Source: a virus. Taken from it: a DNA stretch of 30,057 bases. The stretch spans positions 1 through 30,057 of the IMG/VR virus record IMGVR_UViG_3300033153_000928; one strand, given 5' to 3'. Each line of letters starts with the position of its first letter. Position 1 is the stretch's first letter. The notes under the pieces were generated by a model. It was not told where the DNA came from, did not search any database, and worked only from the letters and a program-made list of their open reading frames with translations. Positions 1 through 7,331 of this stretch are shown piece after piece. The position numbers and the translations under genes are program-made.

Positions 1-2
1 AA

Positions 3-401
3 GACGGTGGTAAAAAGTTGTCAATCTCGACGTTACGGTGGAGAATCAGCAGTAGGGGGACAGTTGCAAAAGCTCTAAACCTAAAGCCTCGTAATAGTTG
101 GAGGGCAGCAAAGAAGCATCTCTGCCCAGACGGTGTTAAGCGTGACCATAGAGGGATAGCAAAACACTTAGGCATTCCAGACTCTCGGTGGCAATCAAGA
201 TTTCATAGCCAAGGTAGGAATATAACCAAAGCTTTTAACTACACACCAACAAAGAAAGAAATAGTCGAAAAGACAGTGAAGATAGTGCAGAAAGTAGCAA
301 CCACAATAGTCACTAAGGAAACAACTGAGGCCTTGAGGGTTCAACGTGCACTTGACGCTTTACCATCTGCGACAAAATACGAGGCTGACCTCTATGGGTG
401 A
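3..401 (+). CDS. 5'-truncated protein with two DNA-binding-like repeat modules
   Basis: The frame is open from base 3 to the stop at 401, so the true start probably lies before the window; TTG at 18 is the first usable internal start. Two similar blocks are visible. The first reads KKLSISTLRWRIS then TVAKALNLKP. The second, about 40 residues later, reads DGVKRDHRGIAKHLGI then NITKAFNYTP. Blocks of this form (short helix, R-rich turn, 'A-L/F-N-x-x-P') occur in phage proteins and in NUMOD-like modules next to HNH homing endonucleases, where they are thought to bind DNA. The C-terminal 50 residues are Lys/Thr/Val-rich and predicted helical. It may be a regulator or a fragment of an endonuclease-associated protein; no catalytic motif is visible. 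It overlaps the next gene by 8 nt. Confidence 0.55.
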   Translation, partial: DGGKKLSISTLRWRISSRGTVAKALNLKPRNSWRAAKKHLCPDGVKRDHRGIAKHLGIPDSRWQSRFHSQGRNITKAFNYTPTKKEIVEKTVKIVQKVATTIVTKETTEALRVQRALDALPSATKYEADLYG

Positions 402-615
402 CACAACAAAGCTATTCTACAACAAGCGAAACAGGAAAACATACGCTCAGCAAGGAACTAAATTTTTTGAGCATATAGATAAGCACAGATGGAAAGAGAC
501 ACTACCTAAAGCGCCGATGAGATCACTACCAAGGCCAATTTACGATTGTCTGTATTTATCATTTGAGCTGTTTAAGGACAACGAACACCTAGTTAATACT
601 CATGTACTAGAGTAA
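394..615 (+). CDS. Small hypothetical phage protein (73 aa)
   Basis: The start is placed at ATG 394, inside the end of the preceding gene, with GAGG about ten bases upstream as a ribosome site; a longer frame upstream lacks such support. The product is basic and aromatic-rich (begins MGDTTKLFYNKRNRKT, later KFFEHIDKHRW and PIYDCLYLSFELF). No signal peptide, membrane segment or known motif is seen. The 8-nt overlap with the upstream frame suggests the two are co-translated and belong to the transcription unit that ends just before the putative promoter at 617. Function is unknown. Confidence 0.5.
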   Translation: MGDTTKLFYNKRNRKTYAQQGTKFFEHIDKHRWKETLPKAPMRSLPRPIYDCLYLSFELFKDNEHLVNTHVLE

Positions 616-616
616 C

Positions 617-651
617 TTGACTAAACGTCCGTTTTTGTGTATTTTTATAAT
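617..651 (+). promoter_or_regulatory. Putative phage promoter/operator, copy 1
   Basis: TTGACT (617-622) is followed by the dyad AAACG-TC-CGTTT (623-634) and then TATAAT (646-651). The distance from the start of AACG (624) to TATAAT is 22 bases. The same arrangement recurs at 5950-5983. TTGACT to TATAAT is 23 bases, too long for a standard sigma-70 spacing, so either TATTTT at 640 is the real -10 or the dyad is an activator site acting on a -10-only promoter. It sits in the only gap before the packaging genes. Confidence 0.5.
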
Positions 652-699
652 TGGCACTTGGCGCAGCTTGCGTTAATTTTTTAAATGGGGATTTTAAAA

Positions 700-903
700 A
701 TGGAAAAGGAACAAGCTCTAATAGTTTTATTCGTGGCGGTTATATTGTTTTTGATACTTAGAGAGATTGTAGGTTGGTATTTGAAGATAAATGAACGCGT
801 CAAACTGTCGAAAGATATCCTGGTAGAACTGAAAGGTATATCTAAGGCTTTGAACAACAATAAACCACCAATCATAAATGTTAAAAACGGTCATAAGGGT
901 TGA
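700..903 (+). CDS. Small single-span membrane protein
   Basis: The 67-aa product begins MEKEQ; ATG 700 is preferred over ATG 685 because GGGG sits nine bases upstream of it. Residues 6-26 form one hydrophobic helix (ALIVLFVAVILFLILREIVG), followed by a charged, probably coiled region with NERVKLSKDILVELKGISK. Small one-span proteins in front of terminase genes are common in phages; some are holin- or spanin-like, but nothing here proves such a role. The stop overlaps the TTG start of the small terminase by 3 nt (TTGA). It is the first gene after the putative promoter at 617. Confidence 0.6.
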   Translation: MEKEQALIVLFVAVILFLILREIVGWYLKINERVKLSKDILVELKGISKALNNNKPPIINVKNGHKG

Positions 904-1448
904 GAAGACTCACAGCAAAACAAGAAAAGTTTTGCATAAAATATGTTGAGTGTGGCAACGCATCTGAAGCGTATAGGTTCTCATATAGCTGTAAGAAGAT
1001 GAAAGACCACGTGGTGTGGGTGAAGGCCAGCGAGCTGCTAAAAGTCGGTAAGGTCGCGGTTAGGGTCAAGGAGCTACAGCAAGAAATAGCTGATAAGTTG
1101 CTTATATCAGAGACCTCTATTTTGACAGAATATGCCAGAATAGGGCTTTCTGATATAAGGGATCTTTTTGATAAAGATGGGTTGAAGAATATTGTTGACC
1201 TGGGAGACAACATAGCAAAGGCTGTATCTTCGTTCAAGGTTGTGACGAAAAGCGTCGGGCATGGTGAGGTTGAGTATGTCTCTGAGGTTAAGTTGTGGCC
1301 TAAAGTGCCAGCACTTGAAGCTCTCGCGAAAAATCTCGGCTTACTCAGTGGTAATGGTGAAAAGACGGAAGACCCAAGCGGAGTAAATATAACTTTTGTT
1401 GTGGCTGATCCAGTTGGTGACATAAAGGTTACAAAAGGAAAGTCTTGA
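900..1448 (+). CDS. terS: Terminase small subunit
   Basis: The 182-aa protein starts LTAKQEKFCIKYVECGNASEAY, the hallmark N-terminus of the Terminase_2 family: a helix-turn-helix domain (about residues 4-60) that binds the packaging site and assembles as a ring. The middle (residues 60-130) is the oligomerisation region, including TSILTEYARIGLSDIRDLF; the C-terminus contacts the large subunit. Stop codons at 882 and 894 in this frame leave TTG 900 as the only start that keeps the conserved N-terminus. It overlaps the preceding stop (TTGA), so translation is probably coupled. Its length is typical. It lies directly before the large terminase, as expected. Confidence 0.9.
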   Translation: MRRLTAKQEKFCIKYVECGNASEAYRFSYSCKKMKDHVVWVKASELLKVGKVAVRVKELQQEIADKLLISETSILTEYARIGLSDIRDLFDKDGLKNIVDLGDNIAKAVSSFKVVTKSVGHGEVEYVSEVKLWPKVPALEALAKNLGLLSGNGEKTEDPSGVNITFVVADPVGDIKVTKGKS

Positions 1449-2686
1449 ATCTCTCAGCTCCACAAAACATCTTCCTGAACAGCCTAAATACTAAGTTTCG
1501 CGCTTATGTTGGTGGCTTCGGGTCAGGTAAGACTTTCGTTGGTTGCCTTGATTTATTGATATTTTTTTGCAAGCACCCAGCGACAAGACAGGGTTACTTC
1601 GGGCCTTCTTACCCTTCAATTCGAGATGTGTTTTTTCCGACCTTTGAAGAAGCAGCCCACATGATGGACTTTTCTGTTGTAATTAACACCAGCAACAAAG
1701 AGGTGCACGTTTATCGAGGTAGAGAATACTACGGCACCGTAATCTGTCGGTCAATGGATAGGCCAGCCTCTATCATAGGGTTCAAAATAGCCAGAGCACT
1801 TGTTGACGAAATAGACACATTGCCTAAGGACAAAGCAACTCAGGCATGGGTCAAGATCGTGGCAAGAATGAGGCTTGTGATTGATGGGGTTGAAAATGGA
1901 ATTGGGGTAACGACAACACCAGAGGGCTTTTTATTCGTTTATGATAAGTTTTCACGGAACCCCACAGAATCCTACTCCATGGTTCAAGCATCATCTTATG
2001 AGAATCAAAAGTATCTGCCACCTGATTATATCCAAACCTTGCTTGAGACATACCCAGAGGCGTTGGTTGATGCCTATGTTGGTGGTAAGTTTGTAAACCT
2101 CCTTACTGGTGCGGTGTACAGATCATTTGACCGTATAAAGAACAACAGCAAAGAGGTTGTGATGGGTCAAGAGCCCCTAAGGATAGGGATGGACTTTAAC
2201 AAAGGTAAGATGGCTGCTTGTGCGTTTGTTAGGCGTGATAATGGCGACCATTGTGCAAGTGAAATCACAGACGGGATAGACACCCCATGGATGATTGACA
2301 CAATAAAAGAAAAGTGGCCCGAAAACAATATAACGATTTACCCAGATGCGAGCGGGAAAAATGGGAGCTCAAAGGGAGCTGACCTGTCAGATATTTCTCT
2401 TCTGGAGAGCGCGGGGTTTTCAATACGTGCCAAAAAAGCTAACCCACGGGTGAAAAGTCGTGTAAACTCTGTTAATAAATGTTTTGAAGATGAGAAAGTT
2501 TGGGTTAATTGCGATGAAGCCCCAGAAACTGCGCGGTGCCTAGAGCAACAGCCTTACGATAAGAACGGAGAGCCAGATAAGAAGAATGACCTTGATCACA
2601 CACCAGACGCTTTTGGTTATTTCTGCGAGTATGAGCATCCAATCATAAAACCTGTTATAATAACTGGCATAACCTCAGCATATTAG
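1445..2686 (+). CDS. terL: Terminase large subunit (packaging ATPase/nuclease)
   Basis: The 413-aa motor translocates DNA into the prohead through the portal and cuts it. The Walker A loop GGFGSGKT is at residues 23-30, Walker B ALVDEID at 118-124 with catalytic E122, and a coupling motif VTTTPEG at 155-161. The C-terminal RNase-H-like nuclease shows its acidic residues in IGMDFN (D250), YPDASG (D301) and DHTPDAFGYF (D384/D388). The length is normal for Terminase_6-type proteins. The start is TTG 1445, overlapping the terS stop (TTGA), with AAGGA seven bases upstream. Which packaging strategy (cos, pac or direct repeats) is used cannot be read from this window. Confidence 0.95.
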   Translation: MNLSAPQNIFLNSLNTKFRAYVGGFGSGKTFVGCLDLLIFFCKHPATRQGYFGPSYPSIRDVFFPTFEEAAHMMDFSVVINTSNKEVHVYRGREYYGTVICRSMDRPASIIGFKIARALVDEIDTLPKDKATQAWVKIVARMRLVIDGVENGIGVTTTPEGFLFVYDKFSRNPTESYSMVQASSYENQKYLPPDYIQTLLETYPEALVDAYVGGKFVNLLTGAVYRSFDRIKNNSKEVVMGQEPLRIGMDFNKGKMAACAFVRRDNGDHCASEITDGIDTPWMIDTIKEKWPENNITIYPDASGKNGSSKGADLSDISLLESAGFSIRAKKANPRVKSRVNSVNKCFEDEKVWVNCDEAPETARCLEQQPYDKNGEPDKKNDLDHTPDAFGYFCEYEHPIIKPVIITGITSAY

Positions 2687-2722
2687 CAGTAACTTTTTTA
2701 AAATACAAACCAAGCAGTACCA

Positions 2723-2748
2723 ACGGTTAAGTGGACTAGCCACACCGT
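2723..2748 (+). other. RNA hairpin ahead of the portal gene
   Basis: In the 99-base gap between terL and the portal gene, ACGGT (2723-2727) pairs with ACCGT (2744-2748), and GTGG (2731-2734) pairs with CCAC (2740-2743), leaving a 3-nt TAA bulge on the 5' side and an ACTAG loop. There is no T-tract behind it, so it is not an intrinsic terminator. It could be an RNA processing or stability element, or a translational control site, about 40 bases before the portal start. Confidence 0.4.
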
Positions 2749-2785
2749 GAATATAAACAATACTTGTTAGGCATGGTGAATTGAA

Positions 2786-4168
2786 ATGGCGATTGACTCA
2801 CAGCACAAAGAATATGTAGAGAATCTTCTTAAATGGCAGAAGGTCGATAACGTCGCTAATGGCGAGGATGTCGACCAGTACCTTGTTAAAATGAATCCGC
2901 TTGATGAATCGGACGAAAACTCAGCACGTAACGCCCAATATGTAGCGCGCGCTATTTTCTATGCTGTAACAGGGCAAACGCTTCAGGGTATGGTCGGTAG
3001 CGTGTTCAGAAAACAACCTAAACTCACTGTGCCTAAGGAGCTTGAGTACCTCACGGACAATGCTGACGGGGCAGGAGTATCAATCAACCAACTTGGGAAA
3101 AAGGTTTGTGGTAATACTACTGGCCGTGGACGGGCTGGTGTAGCTGTTTCGTTCCCAAAAGTAGATGGGCAGGTTTCCAAAGCCGATATGGTAAGTGGTG
3201 AAGTAACAGCAACAATCCATTGCTATGACCCAGAGCAGATTATAAACTGGCGTGCTGAAAGAGTTGGTAGCAAGGTGATTTTGTCGCTTGTTGTCTTAGC
3301 AGGTAGCAAAGAGGTCGTTGGTGAAGACGGGTATGACACGACATACACAGATACCTTGCACGAGCTTTCACTTGTTGACGGTGTCTACCATGAGCGAGTG
3401 TGGTCTAGGATTGAGGGTGAGTGGGTCGCTGGTGAGGATGAGATACCTACAGACTCCAAAGGTAAACCATGGGAAGAGATCCCATTTACATTTGTTGGCA
3501 GTGAGAATAATGACCATTATGTTGATAAGCCACCTATGCTAAATATTGCAGAGTTAAACATAGGCCATTACCGCAACAGCGCAGATTATGAAGACTCTGT
3601 GTGGTTCGTTGGTCAAGCCCAGCCGTGGATGTCTGGGGTTACCCAGGCACATATAGATTTGTTGGCAAAAAATAATATGTATGCTGGCTCAAGAAATATG
3701 ATGGCTGTTCCAGAGGGTGAATCTTTTGGATATGCACAGGCAGCCCCAAACCCGCTAGTCAGACAGGCTATGATTGATAAGCTTGACGGAATGGTTGCCA
3801 TGGGCGCGAGATTAATGCAAGCTGGTAGCGCGACAAAAACAGCAACTCAAGCCGCTGGTGAGATTGAGGCCCAGACCTCGTTACTTTCAATGGTAGCAGA
3901 TAATGTCTCCGAGGCGTTTACTCTTGCTCTCGGCTGGTGCTCTAAGTACATGGGAGCCGATGGAAGCGAGGTTGAGTATGAGTTGAACCAAGACTTTATC
4001 AACCTGACAGCAACCCCTCAAGAGATAAAGGAAATTGTAGCTGGCTTCTTGCAAGGTGGTATTCCTGTTGCAGACTATACCCGCAAAATGCGTAAGATGG
4101 AGATATTCTCTGATGAGACAAGTGATGAGGATTACGCCGATATGTTGCCAGTTGTAGGGTCTGTGTAA
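2786..4168 (+). CDS. Portal protein (DUF4055-like)
   Basis: The 460-aa protein forms the dodecameric ring at one head vertex through which DNA enters and leaves. The match to DUF4055 portal proteins is seen in IPFTFVGSENNDHYVDKPP, then NIAELNIGHYRNSADYEDS and WFVGQAQPW, and in the long helical stem with AGSATKTATQAAGEIEAQTS. The length fits SPP1 gp6-type portals. ATG 2786 has a modest GGTGA eight bases upstream. It lies between terL and the gp7/gpF-like head protein, the canonical position. The stop overlaps the next start (TAATG). Confidence 0.88.
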   Translation: MAIDSQHKEYVENLLKWQKVDNVANGEDVDQYLVKMNPLDESDENSARNAQYVARAIFYAVTGQTLQGMVGSVFRKQPKLTVPKELEYLTDNADGAGVSINQLGKKVCGNTTGRGRAGVAVSFPKVDGQVSKADMVSGEVTATIHCYDPEQIINWRAERVGSKVILSLVVLAGSKEVVGEDGYDTTYTDTLHELSLVDGVYHERVWSRIEGEWVAGEDEIPTDSKGKPWEEIPFTFVGSENNDHYVDKPPMLNIAELNIGHYRNSADYEDSVWFVGQAQPWMSGVTQAHIDLLAKNNMYAGSRNMMAVPEGESFGYAQAAPNPLVRQAMIDKLDGMVAMGARLMQAGSATKTATQAAGEIEAQTSLLSMVADNVSEAFTLALGWCSKYMGADGSEVEYELNQDFINLTATPQEIKEIVAGFLQGGIPVADYTRKMRKMEIFSDETSDEDYADMLPVVGSV

Positions 4169-5247
4169 TGGCCTCCACCCCTGCCCAACTAATCGAGTCA
4201 ACCACCAGGCATTCAGCCCACGTTGAACGGCTAAAAAGTCATGATGCCAAGATATTGTCTGAGATGCTTGCAGATATTGAAACATCATTGCTTGGTAGGT
4301 TGGCTCGAAATGACATAACTAAGTGGGGGATGGCACGGGCAGAAACACAACTTACGTCATTTAGGGCCATGCTAAACGACAGGTATAGTAGTTCAATAAC
4401 CCCAGAGCTCAACAGGCAGGTAAAGGAATTAGGTGTCTACGAAGCAGGTTTTGAGGTTCGGAACCTTACTGGAGTGGCACCCAATTATAGTTTCACCATA
4501 CCTTCTGAATCTCAAATTATGTCGGCTATAAACCTTAACCCGTTGGCAATTACTGGGCCAAACAAAGGGAAGTTACTCGAGCCGTTTATCAAAGACTGGA
4601 CAGATTCACAGATAGACAGATCAATAGGTGTGATAAGGGCAGGGTTCGCCCAAGGTAGCACAACGGCAACCGTTTTAGCAGAACTTTCAAATGACACGTT
4701 TCCGATTAATCAGCGTGGCCTCGCTACAATGGTCAGGACATCTTTACAGCATAGTGCAGTGCAGGCGAGGGAACAGACTTGGAAAGCGAATAGTGATATT
4801 GTAAAAAAAGTTCGTTGGTTGTCGACGCTTGACTCCAGGACAAGCACAATCTGTCAATCTTTATCAGGGCAAGAGTTTCCTGTAAATTCTGGGCCAAGAC
4901 CACCAGCGCATCTCGATTGTAGGTCAAGTGTGGTTGGTGTGCTTGATGACAGGTTCAAAGTCCTTGAAAAAGGAGGTACGCAAAGTTCACGCGACCCTGT
5001 CACTGGAAAAGTAACCTCATCACCAGCAAACCAAACTTATTATGGGTGGTTAAAAGGCCAACCTGCACAAGTCCAAGATAGTATTATTGGGCCGACACGT
5101 GGTAAACTGTTACGTGGTGGGGGGCTTACATCACAACGATTCGCAGAGTTACAACTAGGGAAAACATTTAGTCCGTTGACTTTGGTTGAAATGGAAAAGC
5201 TAGAACCACTGGCTTTTATTAAAGCAGGATTAACAGGGGAAGATTAA
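4168..5247 (+). CDS. Head morphogenesis protein, SPP1 gp7 / Mu gpF family
   Basis: This 359-aa minor head protein is likely bound to the portal and carried in the prohead. The family signature is near the middle: RWLSTLDSRTSTICQSLSGQ (residues 216-235), followed by PPAHLDCRSSVVGVL, giving the conserved D222, T225, C229, H248 and C251 pattern of the Mu F-like domain. The N-terminal part (1-200) is helical, with the usual AQGSTTATVLAELSN segment before the motif. In family members the role is portal association and DNA ejection; here that is inferred by homology. It begins on the portal stop codon (TAATG). Confidence 0.88.
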   Translation: MASTPAQLIESTTRHSAHVERLKSHDAKILSEMLADIETSLLGRLARNDITKWGMARAETQLTSFRAMLNDRYSSSITPELNRQVKELGVYEAGFEVRNLTGVAPNYSFTIPSESQIMSAINLNPLAITGPNKGKLLEPFIKDWTDSQIDRSIGVIRAGFAQGSTTATVLAELSNDTFPINQRGLATMVRTSLQHSAVQAREQTWKANSDIVKKVRWLSTLDSRTSTICQSLSGQEFPVNSGPRPPAHLDCRSSVVGVLDDRFKVLEKGGTQSSRDPVTGKVTSSPANQTYYGWLKGQPAQVQDSIIGPTRGKLLRGGGLTSQRFAELQLGKTFSPLTLVEMEKLEPLAFIKAGLTGED

Positions 5248-5249
5248 AA

Positions 5250-5948
5250 ATGACATTACAATTTATGGTAGACACACTGGAAGGGCTGGACGAAACATTA
5301 AAGCCTATGTACAAAGAGGTTGATGGTAAGTTCCAACTCTCAGTTGATGGGCTACCGAAGCAAGACGAGACTCTTGCCACACGCATTCAGAAGCTTGAAA
5401 CAAACAACCAAGCTTTACTCACTGAAAAGATCGAGGCTAAAAAAGAGGCTGAACGTGTCAAGCTAGAAGCCGCTAAAGCTGGTGGTGATGTCGAGGCCAT
5501 TGAAAAATCATGGCAAGAAAAGTTTGACAATGGCATGGCTGAAAAAGAAACAAAGATAGCAGACCTAGGTAAAATGGTATCTGGCTTGACTGTTGGTTCC
5601 TCTTCTGTTGAGATCTCAGCGGAAATCTTTGGCGAAAACGCCGAGCTTATGAAACACCATGTTGATTCACGCCTATCTGTTGACATGGCAGACGGCACGG
5701 CAAAAATTAGGGTGCTTGGTGCAGATGGGAAGCCATCAGCTCTCACGCTAGCTGAATTAAAGGCCGAGCTGGTAAATAATGAGAAGTTTGCACCATTTGT
5801 TGTCGGGACAAAGGCAAGTGGTGGTGGCGGCGGTGATTTGAAGAAGGGCAACCCAGCAGCAAAGACAATAAATCGCGCAGCTTTCAACGCACTTAACCCC
5901 ACAGACCAAATGGCACACGTAAAGGCAAAAGGTGAGGTTGTAGATTAA
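5250..5948 (+). CDS. Capsid scaffolding protein
   Basis: The 232-aa protein has the composition and position of a phage scaffold: just before the coat gene, with a charged coiled-coil centre (about residues 40-110, Lys/Glu/Ala-rich, e.g. LTEKIEAKKEAERVKLEAAK) and a flexible Gly-rich linker (SGGGGG near residue 191) before a basic C-terminus. Scaffolds guide prohead assembly and are then released. A GGGGA ribosome site lies upstream of ATG 5250, two bases after the previous stop. No protease gene or protease motif is seen nearby, so coat maturation may not need cleavage, as in P22. Confidence 0.82.
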   Translation: MTLQFMVDTLEGLDETLKPMYKEVDGKFQLSVDGLPKQDETLATRIQKLETNNQALLTEKIEAKKEAERVKLEAAKAGGDVEAIEKSWQEKFDNGMAEKETKIADLGKMVSGLTVGSSSVEISAEIFGENAELMKHHVDSRLSVDMADGTAKIRVLGADGKPSALTLAELKAELVNNEKFAPFVVGTKASGGGGGDLKKGNPAAKTINRAAFNALNPTDQMAHVKAKGEVVD

Positions 5949-5949
5949 T

Positions 5950-5983
5950 TTGACAAACGTGCGTTCTGTGTGTAACGTATGAT
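5950..5983 (+). promoter_or_regulatory. Putative phage promoter/operator, copy 2
   Basis: TTGACA (5950-5955) is followed by AACG-TG-CGTT (5956-5965), GTGTGTA and TATGAT (5978-5983). AACG to the -10-like box is 22 bases, exactly as in the copy at 617-651; the only indel between them is one base after TTGAC. It begins two bases after the scaffold stop codon and would drive the coat gene through a 130-base leader containing a terminator. Sigma-70 spacing from TTGACA is too long (22), so an activator or a noncanonical polymerase is possible. Confidence 0.5.
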
Positions 5984-6025
5984 TTAAATTAGTGTTATTG
6001 CTCTGGAGTGCTCTGGGGGGATAAT

Positions 6026-6058
6026 ATGGGAGAAGCGCCCAATCAACGATGTTTTTAA
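6026..6058 (+). CDS. Possible 10-codon leader ORF before the coat gene
   Basis: ATG 6026 opens MGEAPNQRCF and stops at TAA 6056-6058; GGGGGG lies five to ten bases upstream as a strong ribosome site. The ORF runs through the left arm (6033-6040) and most of the loop of the terminator hairpin, so a translating ribosome would block the hairpin. This is the geometry of a translation-controlled attenuator. It is short and could be fortuitous. Confidence 0.25.
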   Translation: MGEAPNQRCF

Positions 6059-6077
6059 TCGCTGGGGCGCTTTTTTT
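6033..6077 (+). terminator. Intrinsic terminator in the coat gene leader
   Basis: AAGCGCCC (6033-6040) pairs perfectly with GGGCGCTT (6065-6072), and seven T (6071-6077) follow. The 24-base loop contains a small inner pairing, CGAT with ATCG. The terminator follows the scaffold gene and the second promoter-like element and precedes the coat gene start by about 40 bases. It may separate the early head genes from the coat gene or act as an attenuator. Confidence 0.7.
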
Positions 6078-6117
6078 AATTGTAAGCCTTGGCACAATCA
6101 AACAAGAGGCTTACAAA

Positions 6118-7281
6118 ATGGCTAACACAATCACAGATTTAGTACCTGATCTGCTTGAGGCACTTGATACAGTGTCCCACGAGCTCACAGGTATGATCCC
6201 CTCAGTATCATCTGATATGACCTTCCAGCGCGCTGCCGTTGGGCAAACCGTACGTTCCCCCGTTGCTCCTGCCGCTGCTGCTGGTGACATCGCCCCAGGC
6301 GTTACTCCACCTGACGATGGCAACCAAGTAATCGGCAACAAAGACATGACAATTGCCAAATCACGGCGGGTTCCTATCCGCTGGAATGGTGAACAGTCTC
6401 TTGGTATTAATAATTCAGGTGGTGTTACTCGTTCCCGCATTATGCAAGACCAGTTTGCACAGGCAATGCGTACCCTCACAAACGAGGTTGAGTCTGATCT
6501 TACAGCCCTACACGTTAACGCTTCACGCGCCTATGGTACAGTAGGAACTATCCCATTTACTACTGCTGGTGATTTCACGGACGCTTCTTTTGTGGCGAAA
6601 ATCCTTAAAGACAACGGTGCACCTCTTACTGGTAACCGTCTGGTGCTTAATACCACCTCTTCAGCTACCATGATCGGTAAGCAATCCCGCATGGACATCG
6701 CAGGGCAAGACAGTATTTTGCGTCAAGGTGTATTGCTTGACACTGCTGGCTTCTCAATCCGTGAGTCTGCCCAGATTGCGACAGCAGGTACAAACGTTGT
6801 TACAGGTGTTGTAACAGCAACAGGTGTTGAGCCAATTGGTGAAACTACTATCAATATGACCACAGCCGCAGGTGCTGGTATTATTGCCGTCGCTGGTGAT
6901 ATTATCACCTTCGCTGGTGATACCAACAAATATGTTATCGCTGCCCCTGTGACCATCGGAGCTTCAACAACTGGCGATGTTGTTATTGCAGAGCCTGGTC
7001 TTTTAGCCGCGACTGCTGGCGCTGAGGCTGTGACAGGTTATGCCGCAACTGCTCGTAATATGGCATTTTCCCCCTCTGCCATTGTTCTTGCAACTCGCGC
7101 CCCTGCCCTCCCTGAAGAGGGTGATTTGGCAACTGACCGTCAAATTATCACAGATCCTCGTAGTGGCCTGTCTTTTGAGGTTTCAAAGTATATGCAATAT
7201 CGTCAAGTCCAGTACGAGATTGCCCTTGCATGGGGTGTCAAAGTGGTCAAAGATGAGCACCTTGCTCTGTTGATCGGCTAA
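6118..7281 (+). CDS. Major capsid protein, P22 coat-like
   Basis: The start is ATG 6118, with AGAGG about nine bases upstream; the longer frame from 6049 would translate through the terminator and is rejected. The 387-aa product has the features of P22 gp5-type coat proteins with the HK97 fold: an N-terminal arm with SSDMTFQRAAVGQTVRSPV, the segment VPIRWNGEQSLGI, and a beta-rich insertion (about 221-312) carrying AGDIITFAGDTNKYVI, a motif that recurs in the insertion domain of this family. The C-terminal YMQYRQVQYEIALAWGVKVV closes the axial domain. It is the main shell protein. Lack of a neighbouring protease agrees with P22-type assembly. Confidence 0.9.
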   Translation: MANTITDLVPDLLEALDTVSHELTGMIPSVSSDMTFQRAAVGQTVRSPVAPAAAAGDIAPGVTPPDDGNQVIGNKDMTIAKSRRVPIRWNGEQSLGINNSGGVTRSRIMQDQFAQAMRTLTNEVESDLTALHVNASRAYGTVGTIPFTTAGDFTDASFVAKILKDNGAPLTGNRLVLNTTSSATMIGKQSRMDIAGQDSILRQGVLLDTAGFSIRESAQIATAGTNVVTGVVTATGVEPIGETTINMTTAAGAGIIAVAGDIITFAGDTNKYVIAAPVTIGASTTGDVVIAEPGLLAATAGAEAVTGYAATARNMAFSPSAIVLATRAPALPEEGDLATDRQIITDPRSGLSFEVSKYMQYRQVQYEIALAWGVKVVKDEHLALLIG

Positions 7282-7307
7282 CGGGTAGTTTTTTTGTTTA
7301 TTATTAA

Positions 7308-7331
7308 TTGTGGGGGCTTCGGCTCCCACAA
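7308..7331 (+). other. UUCG-capped 10-bp hairpin after the coat gene
   Basis: TTGTGGGGGC (7308-7317) and GCTCCCACAA (7322-7331) form a 10-bp stem with one G-U pair around a TTCG tetraloop, an exceptionally stable RNA fold. No T-tract follows on either strand; a T-run lies before the stem instead. It may protect the coat mRNA 3' end or partly reduce transcription into the connector genes. Confidence 0.6.

Noticed and set aside
670-690. Possible terminator CGCA-GCT-TGCG followed by a T-rich run
   Set aside because: The stem has only four firm pairs and the T-run is interrupted, so it is too weak to call.
881-1423. Long - strand frame (180 codons) opposite terS
   Set aside because: It is a shadow of the terminase small subunit frame, with Ser/Leu-rich composition, no ribosome site and no recognisable motif.
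5387-5902. Long - strand frame (171 codons) opposite the scaffold gene
   Set aside because: Antisense of a Lys/Glu/Ala-rich coiled coil gives Phe/Ser/Leu-rich open frames by chance; the scaffold call is far stronger.
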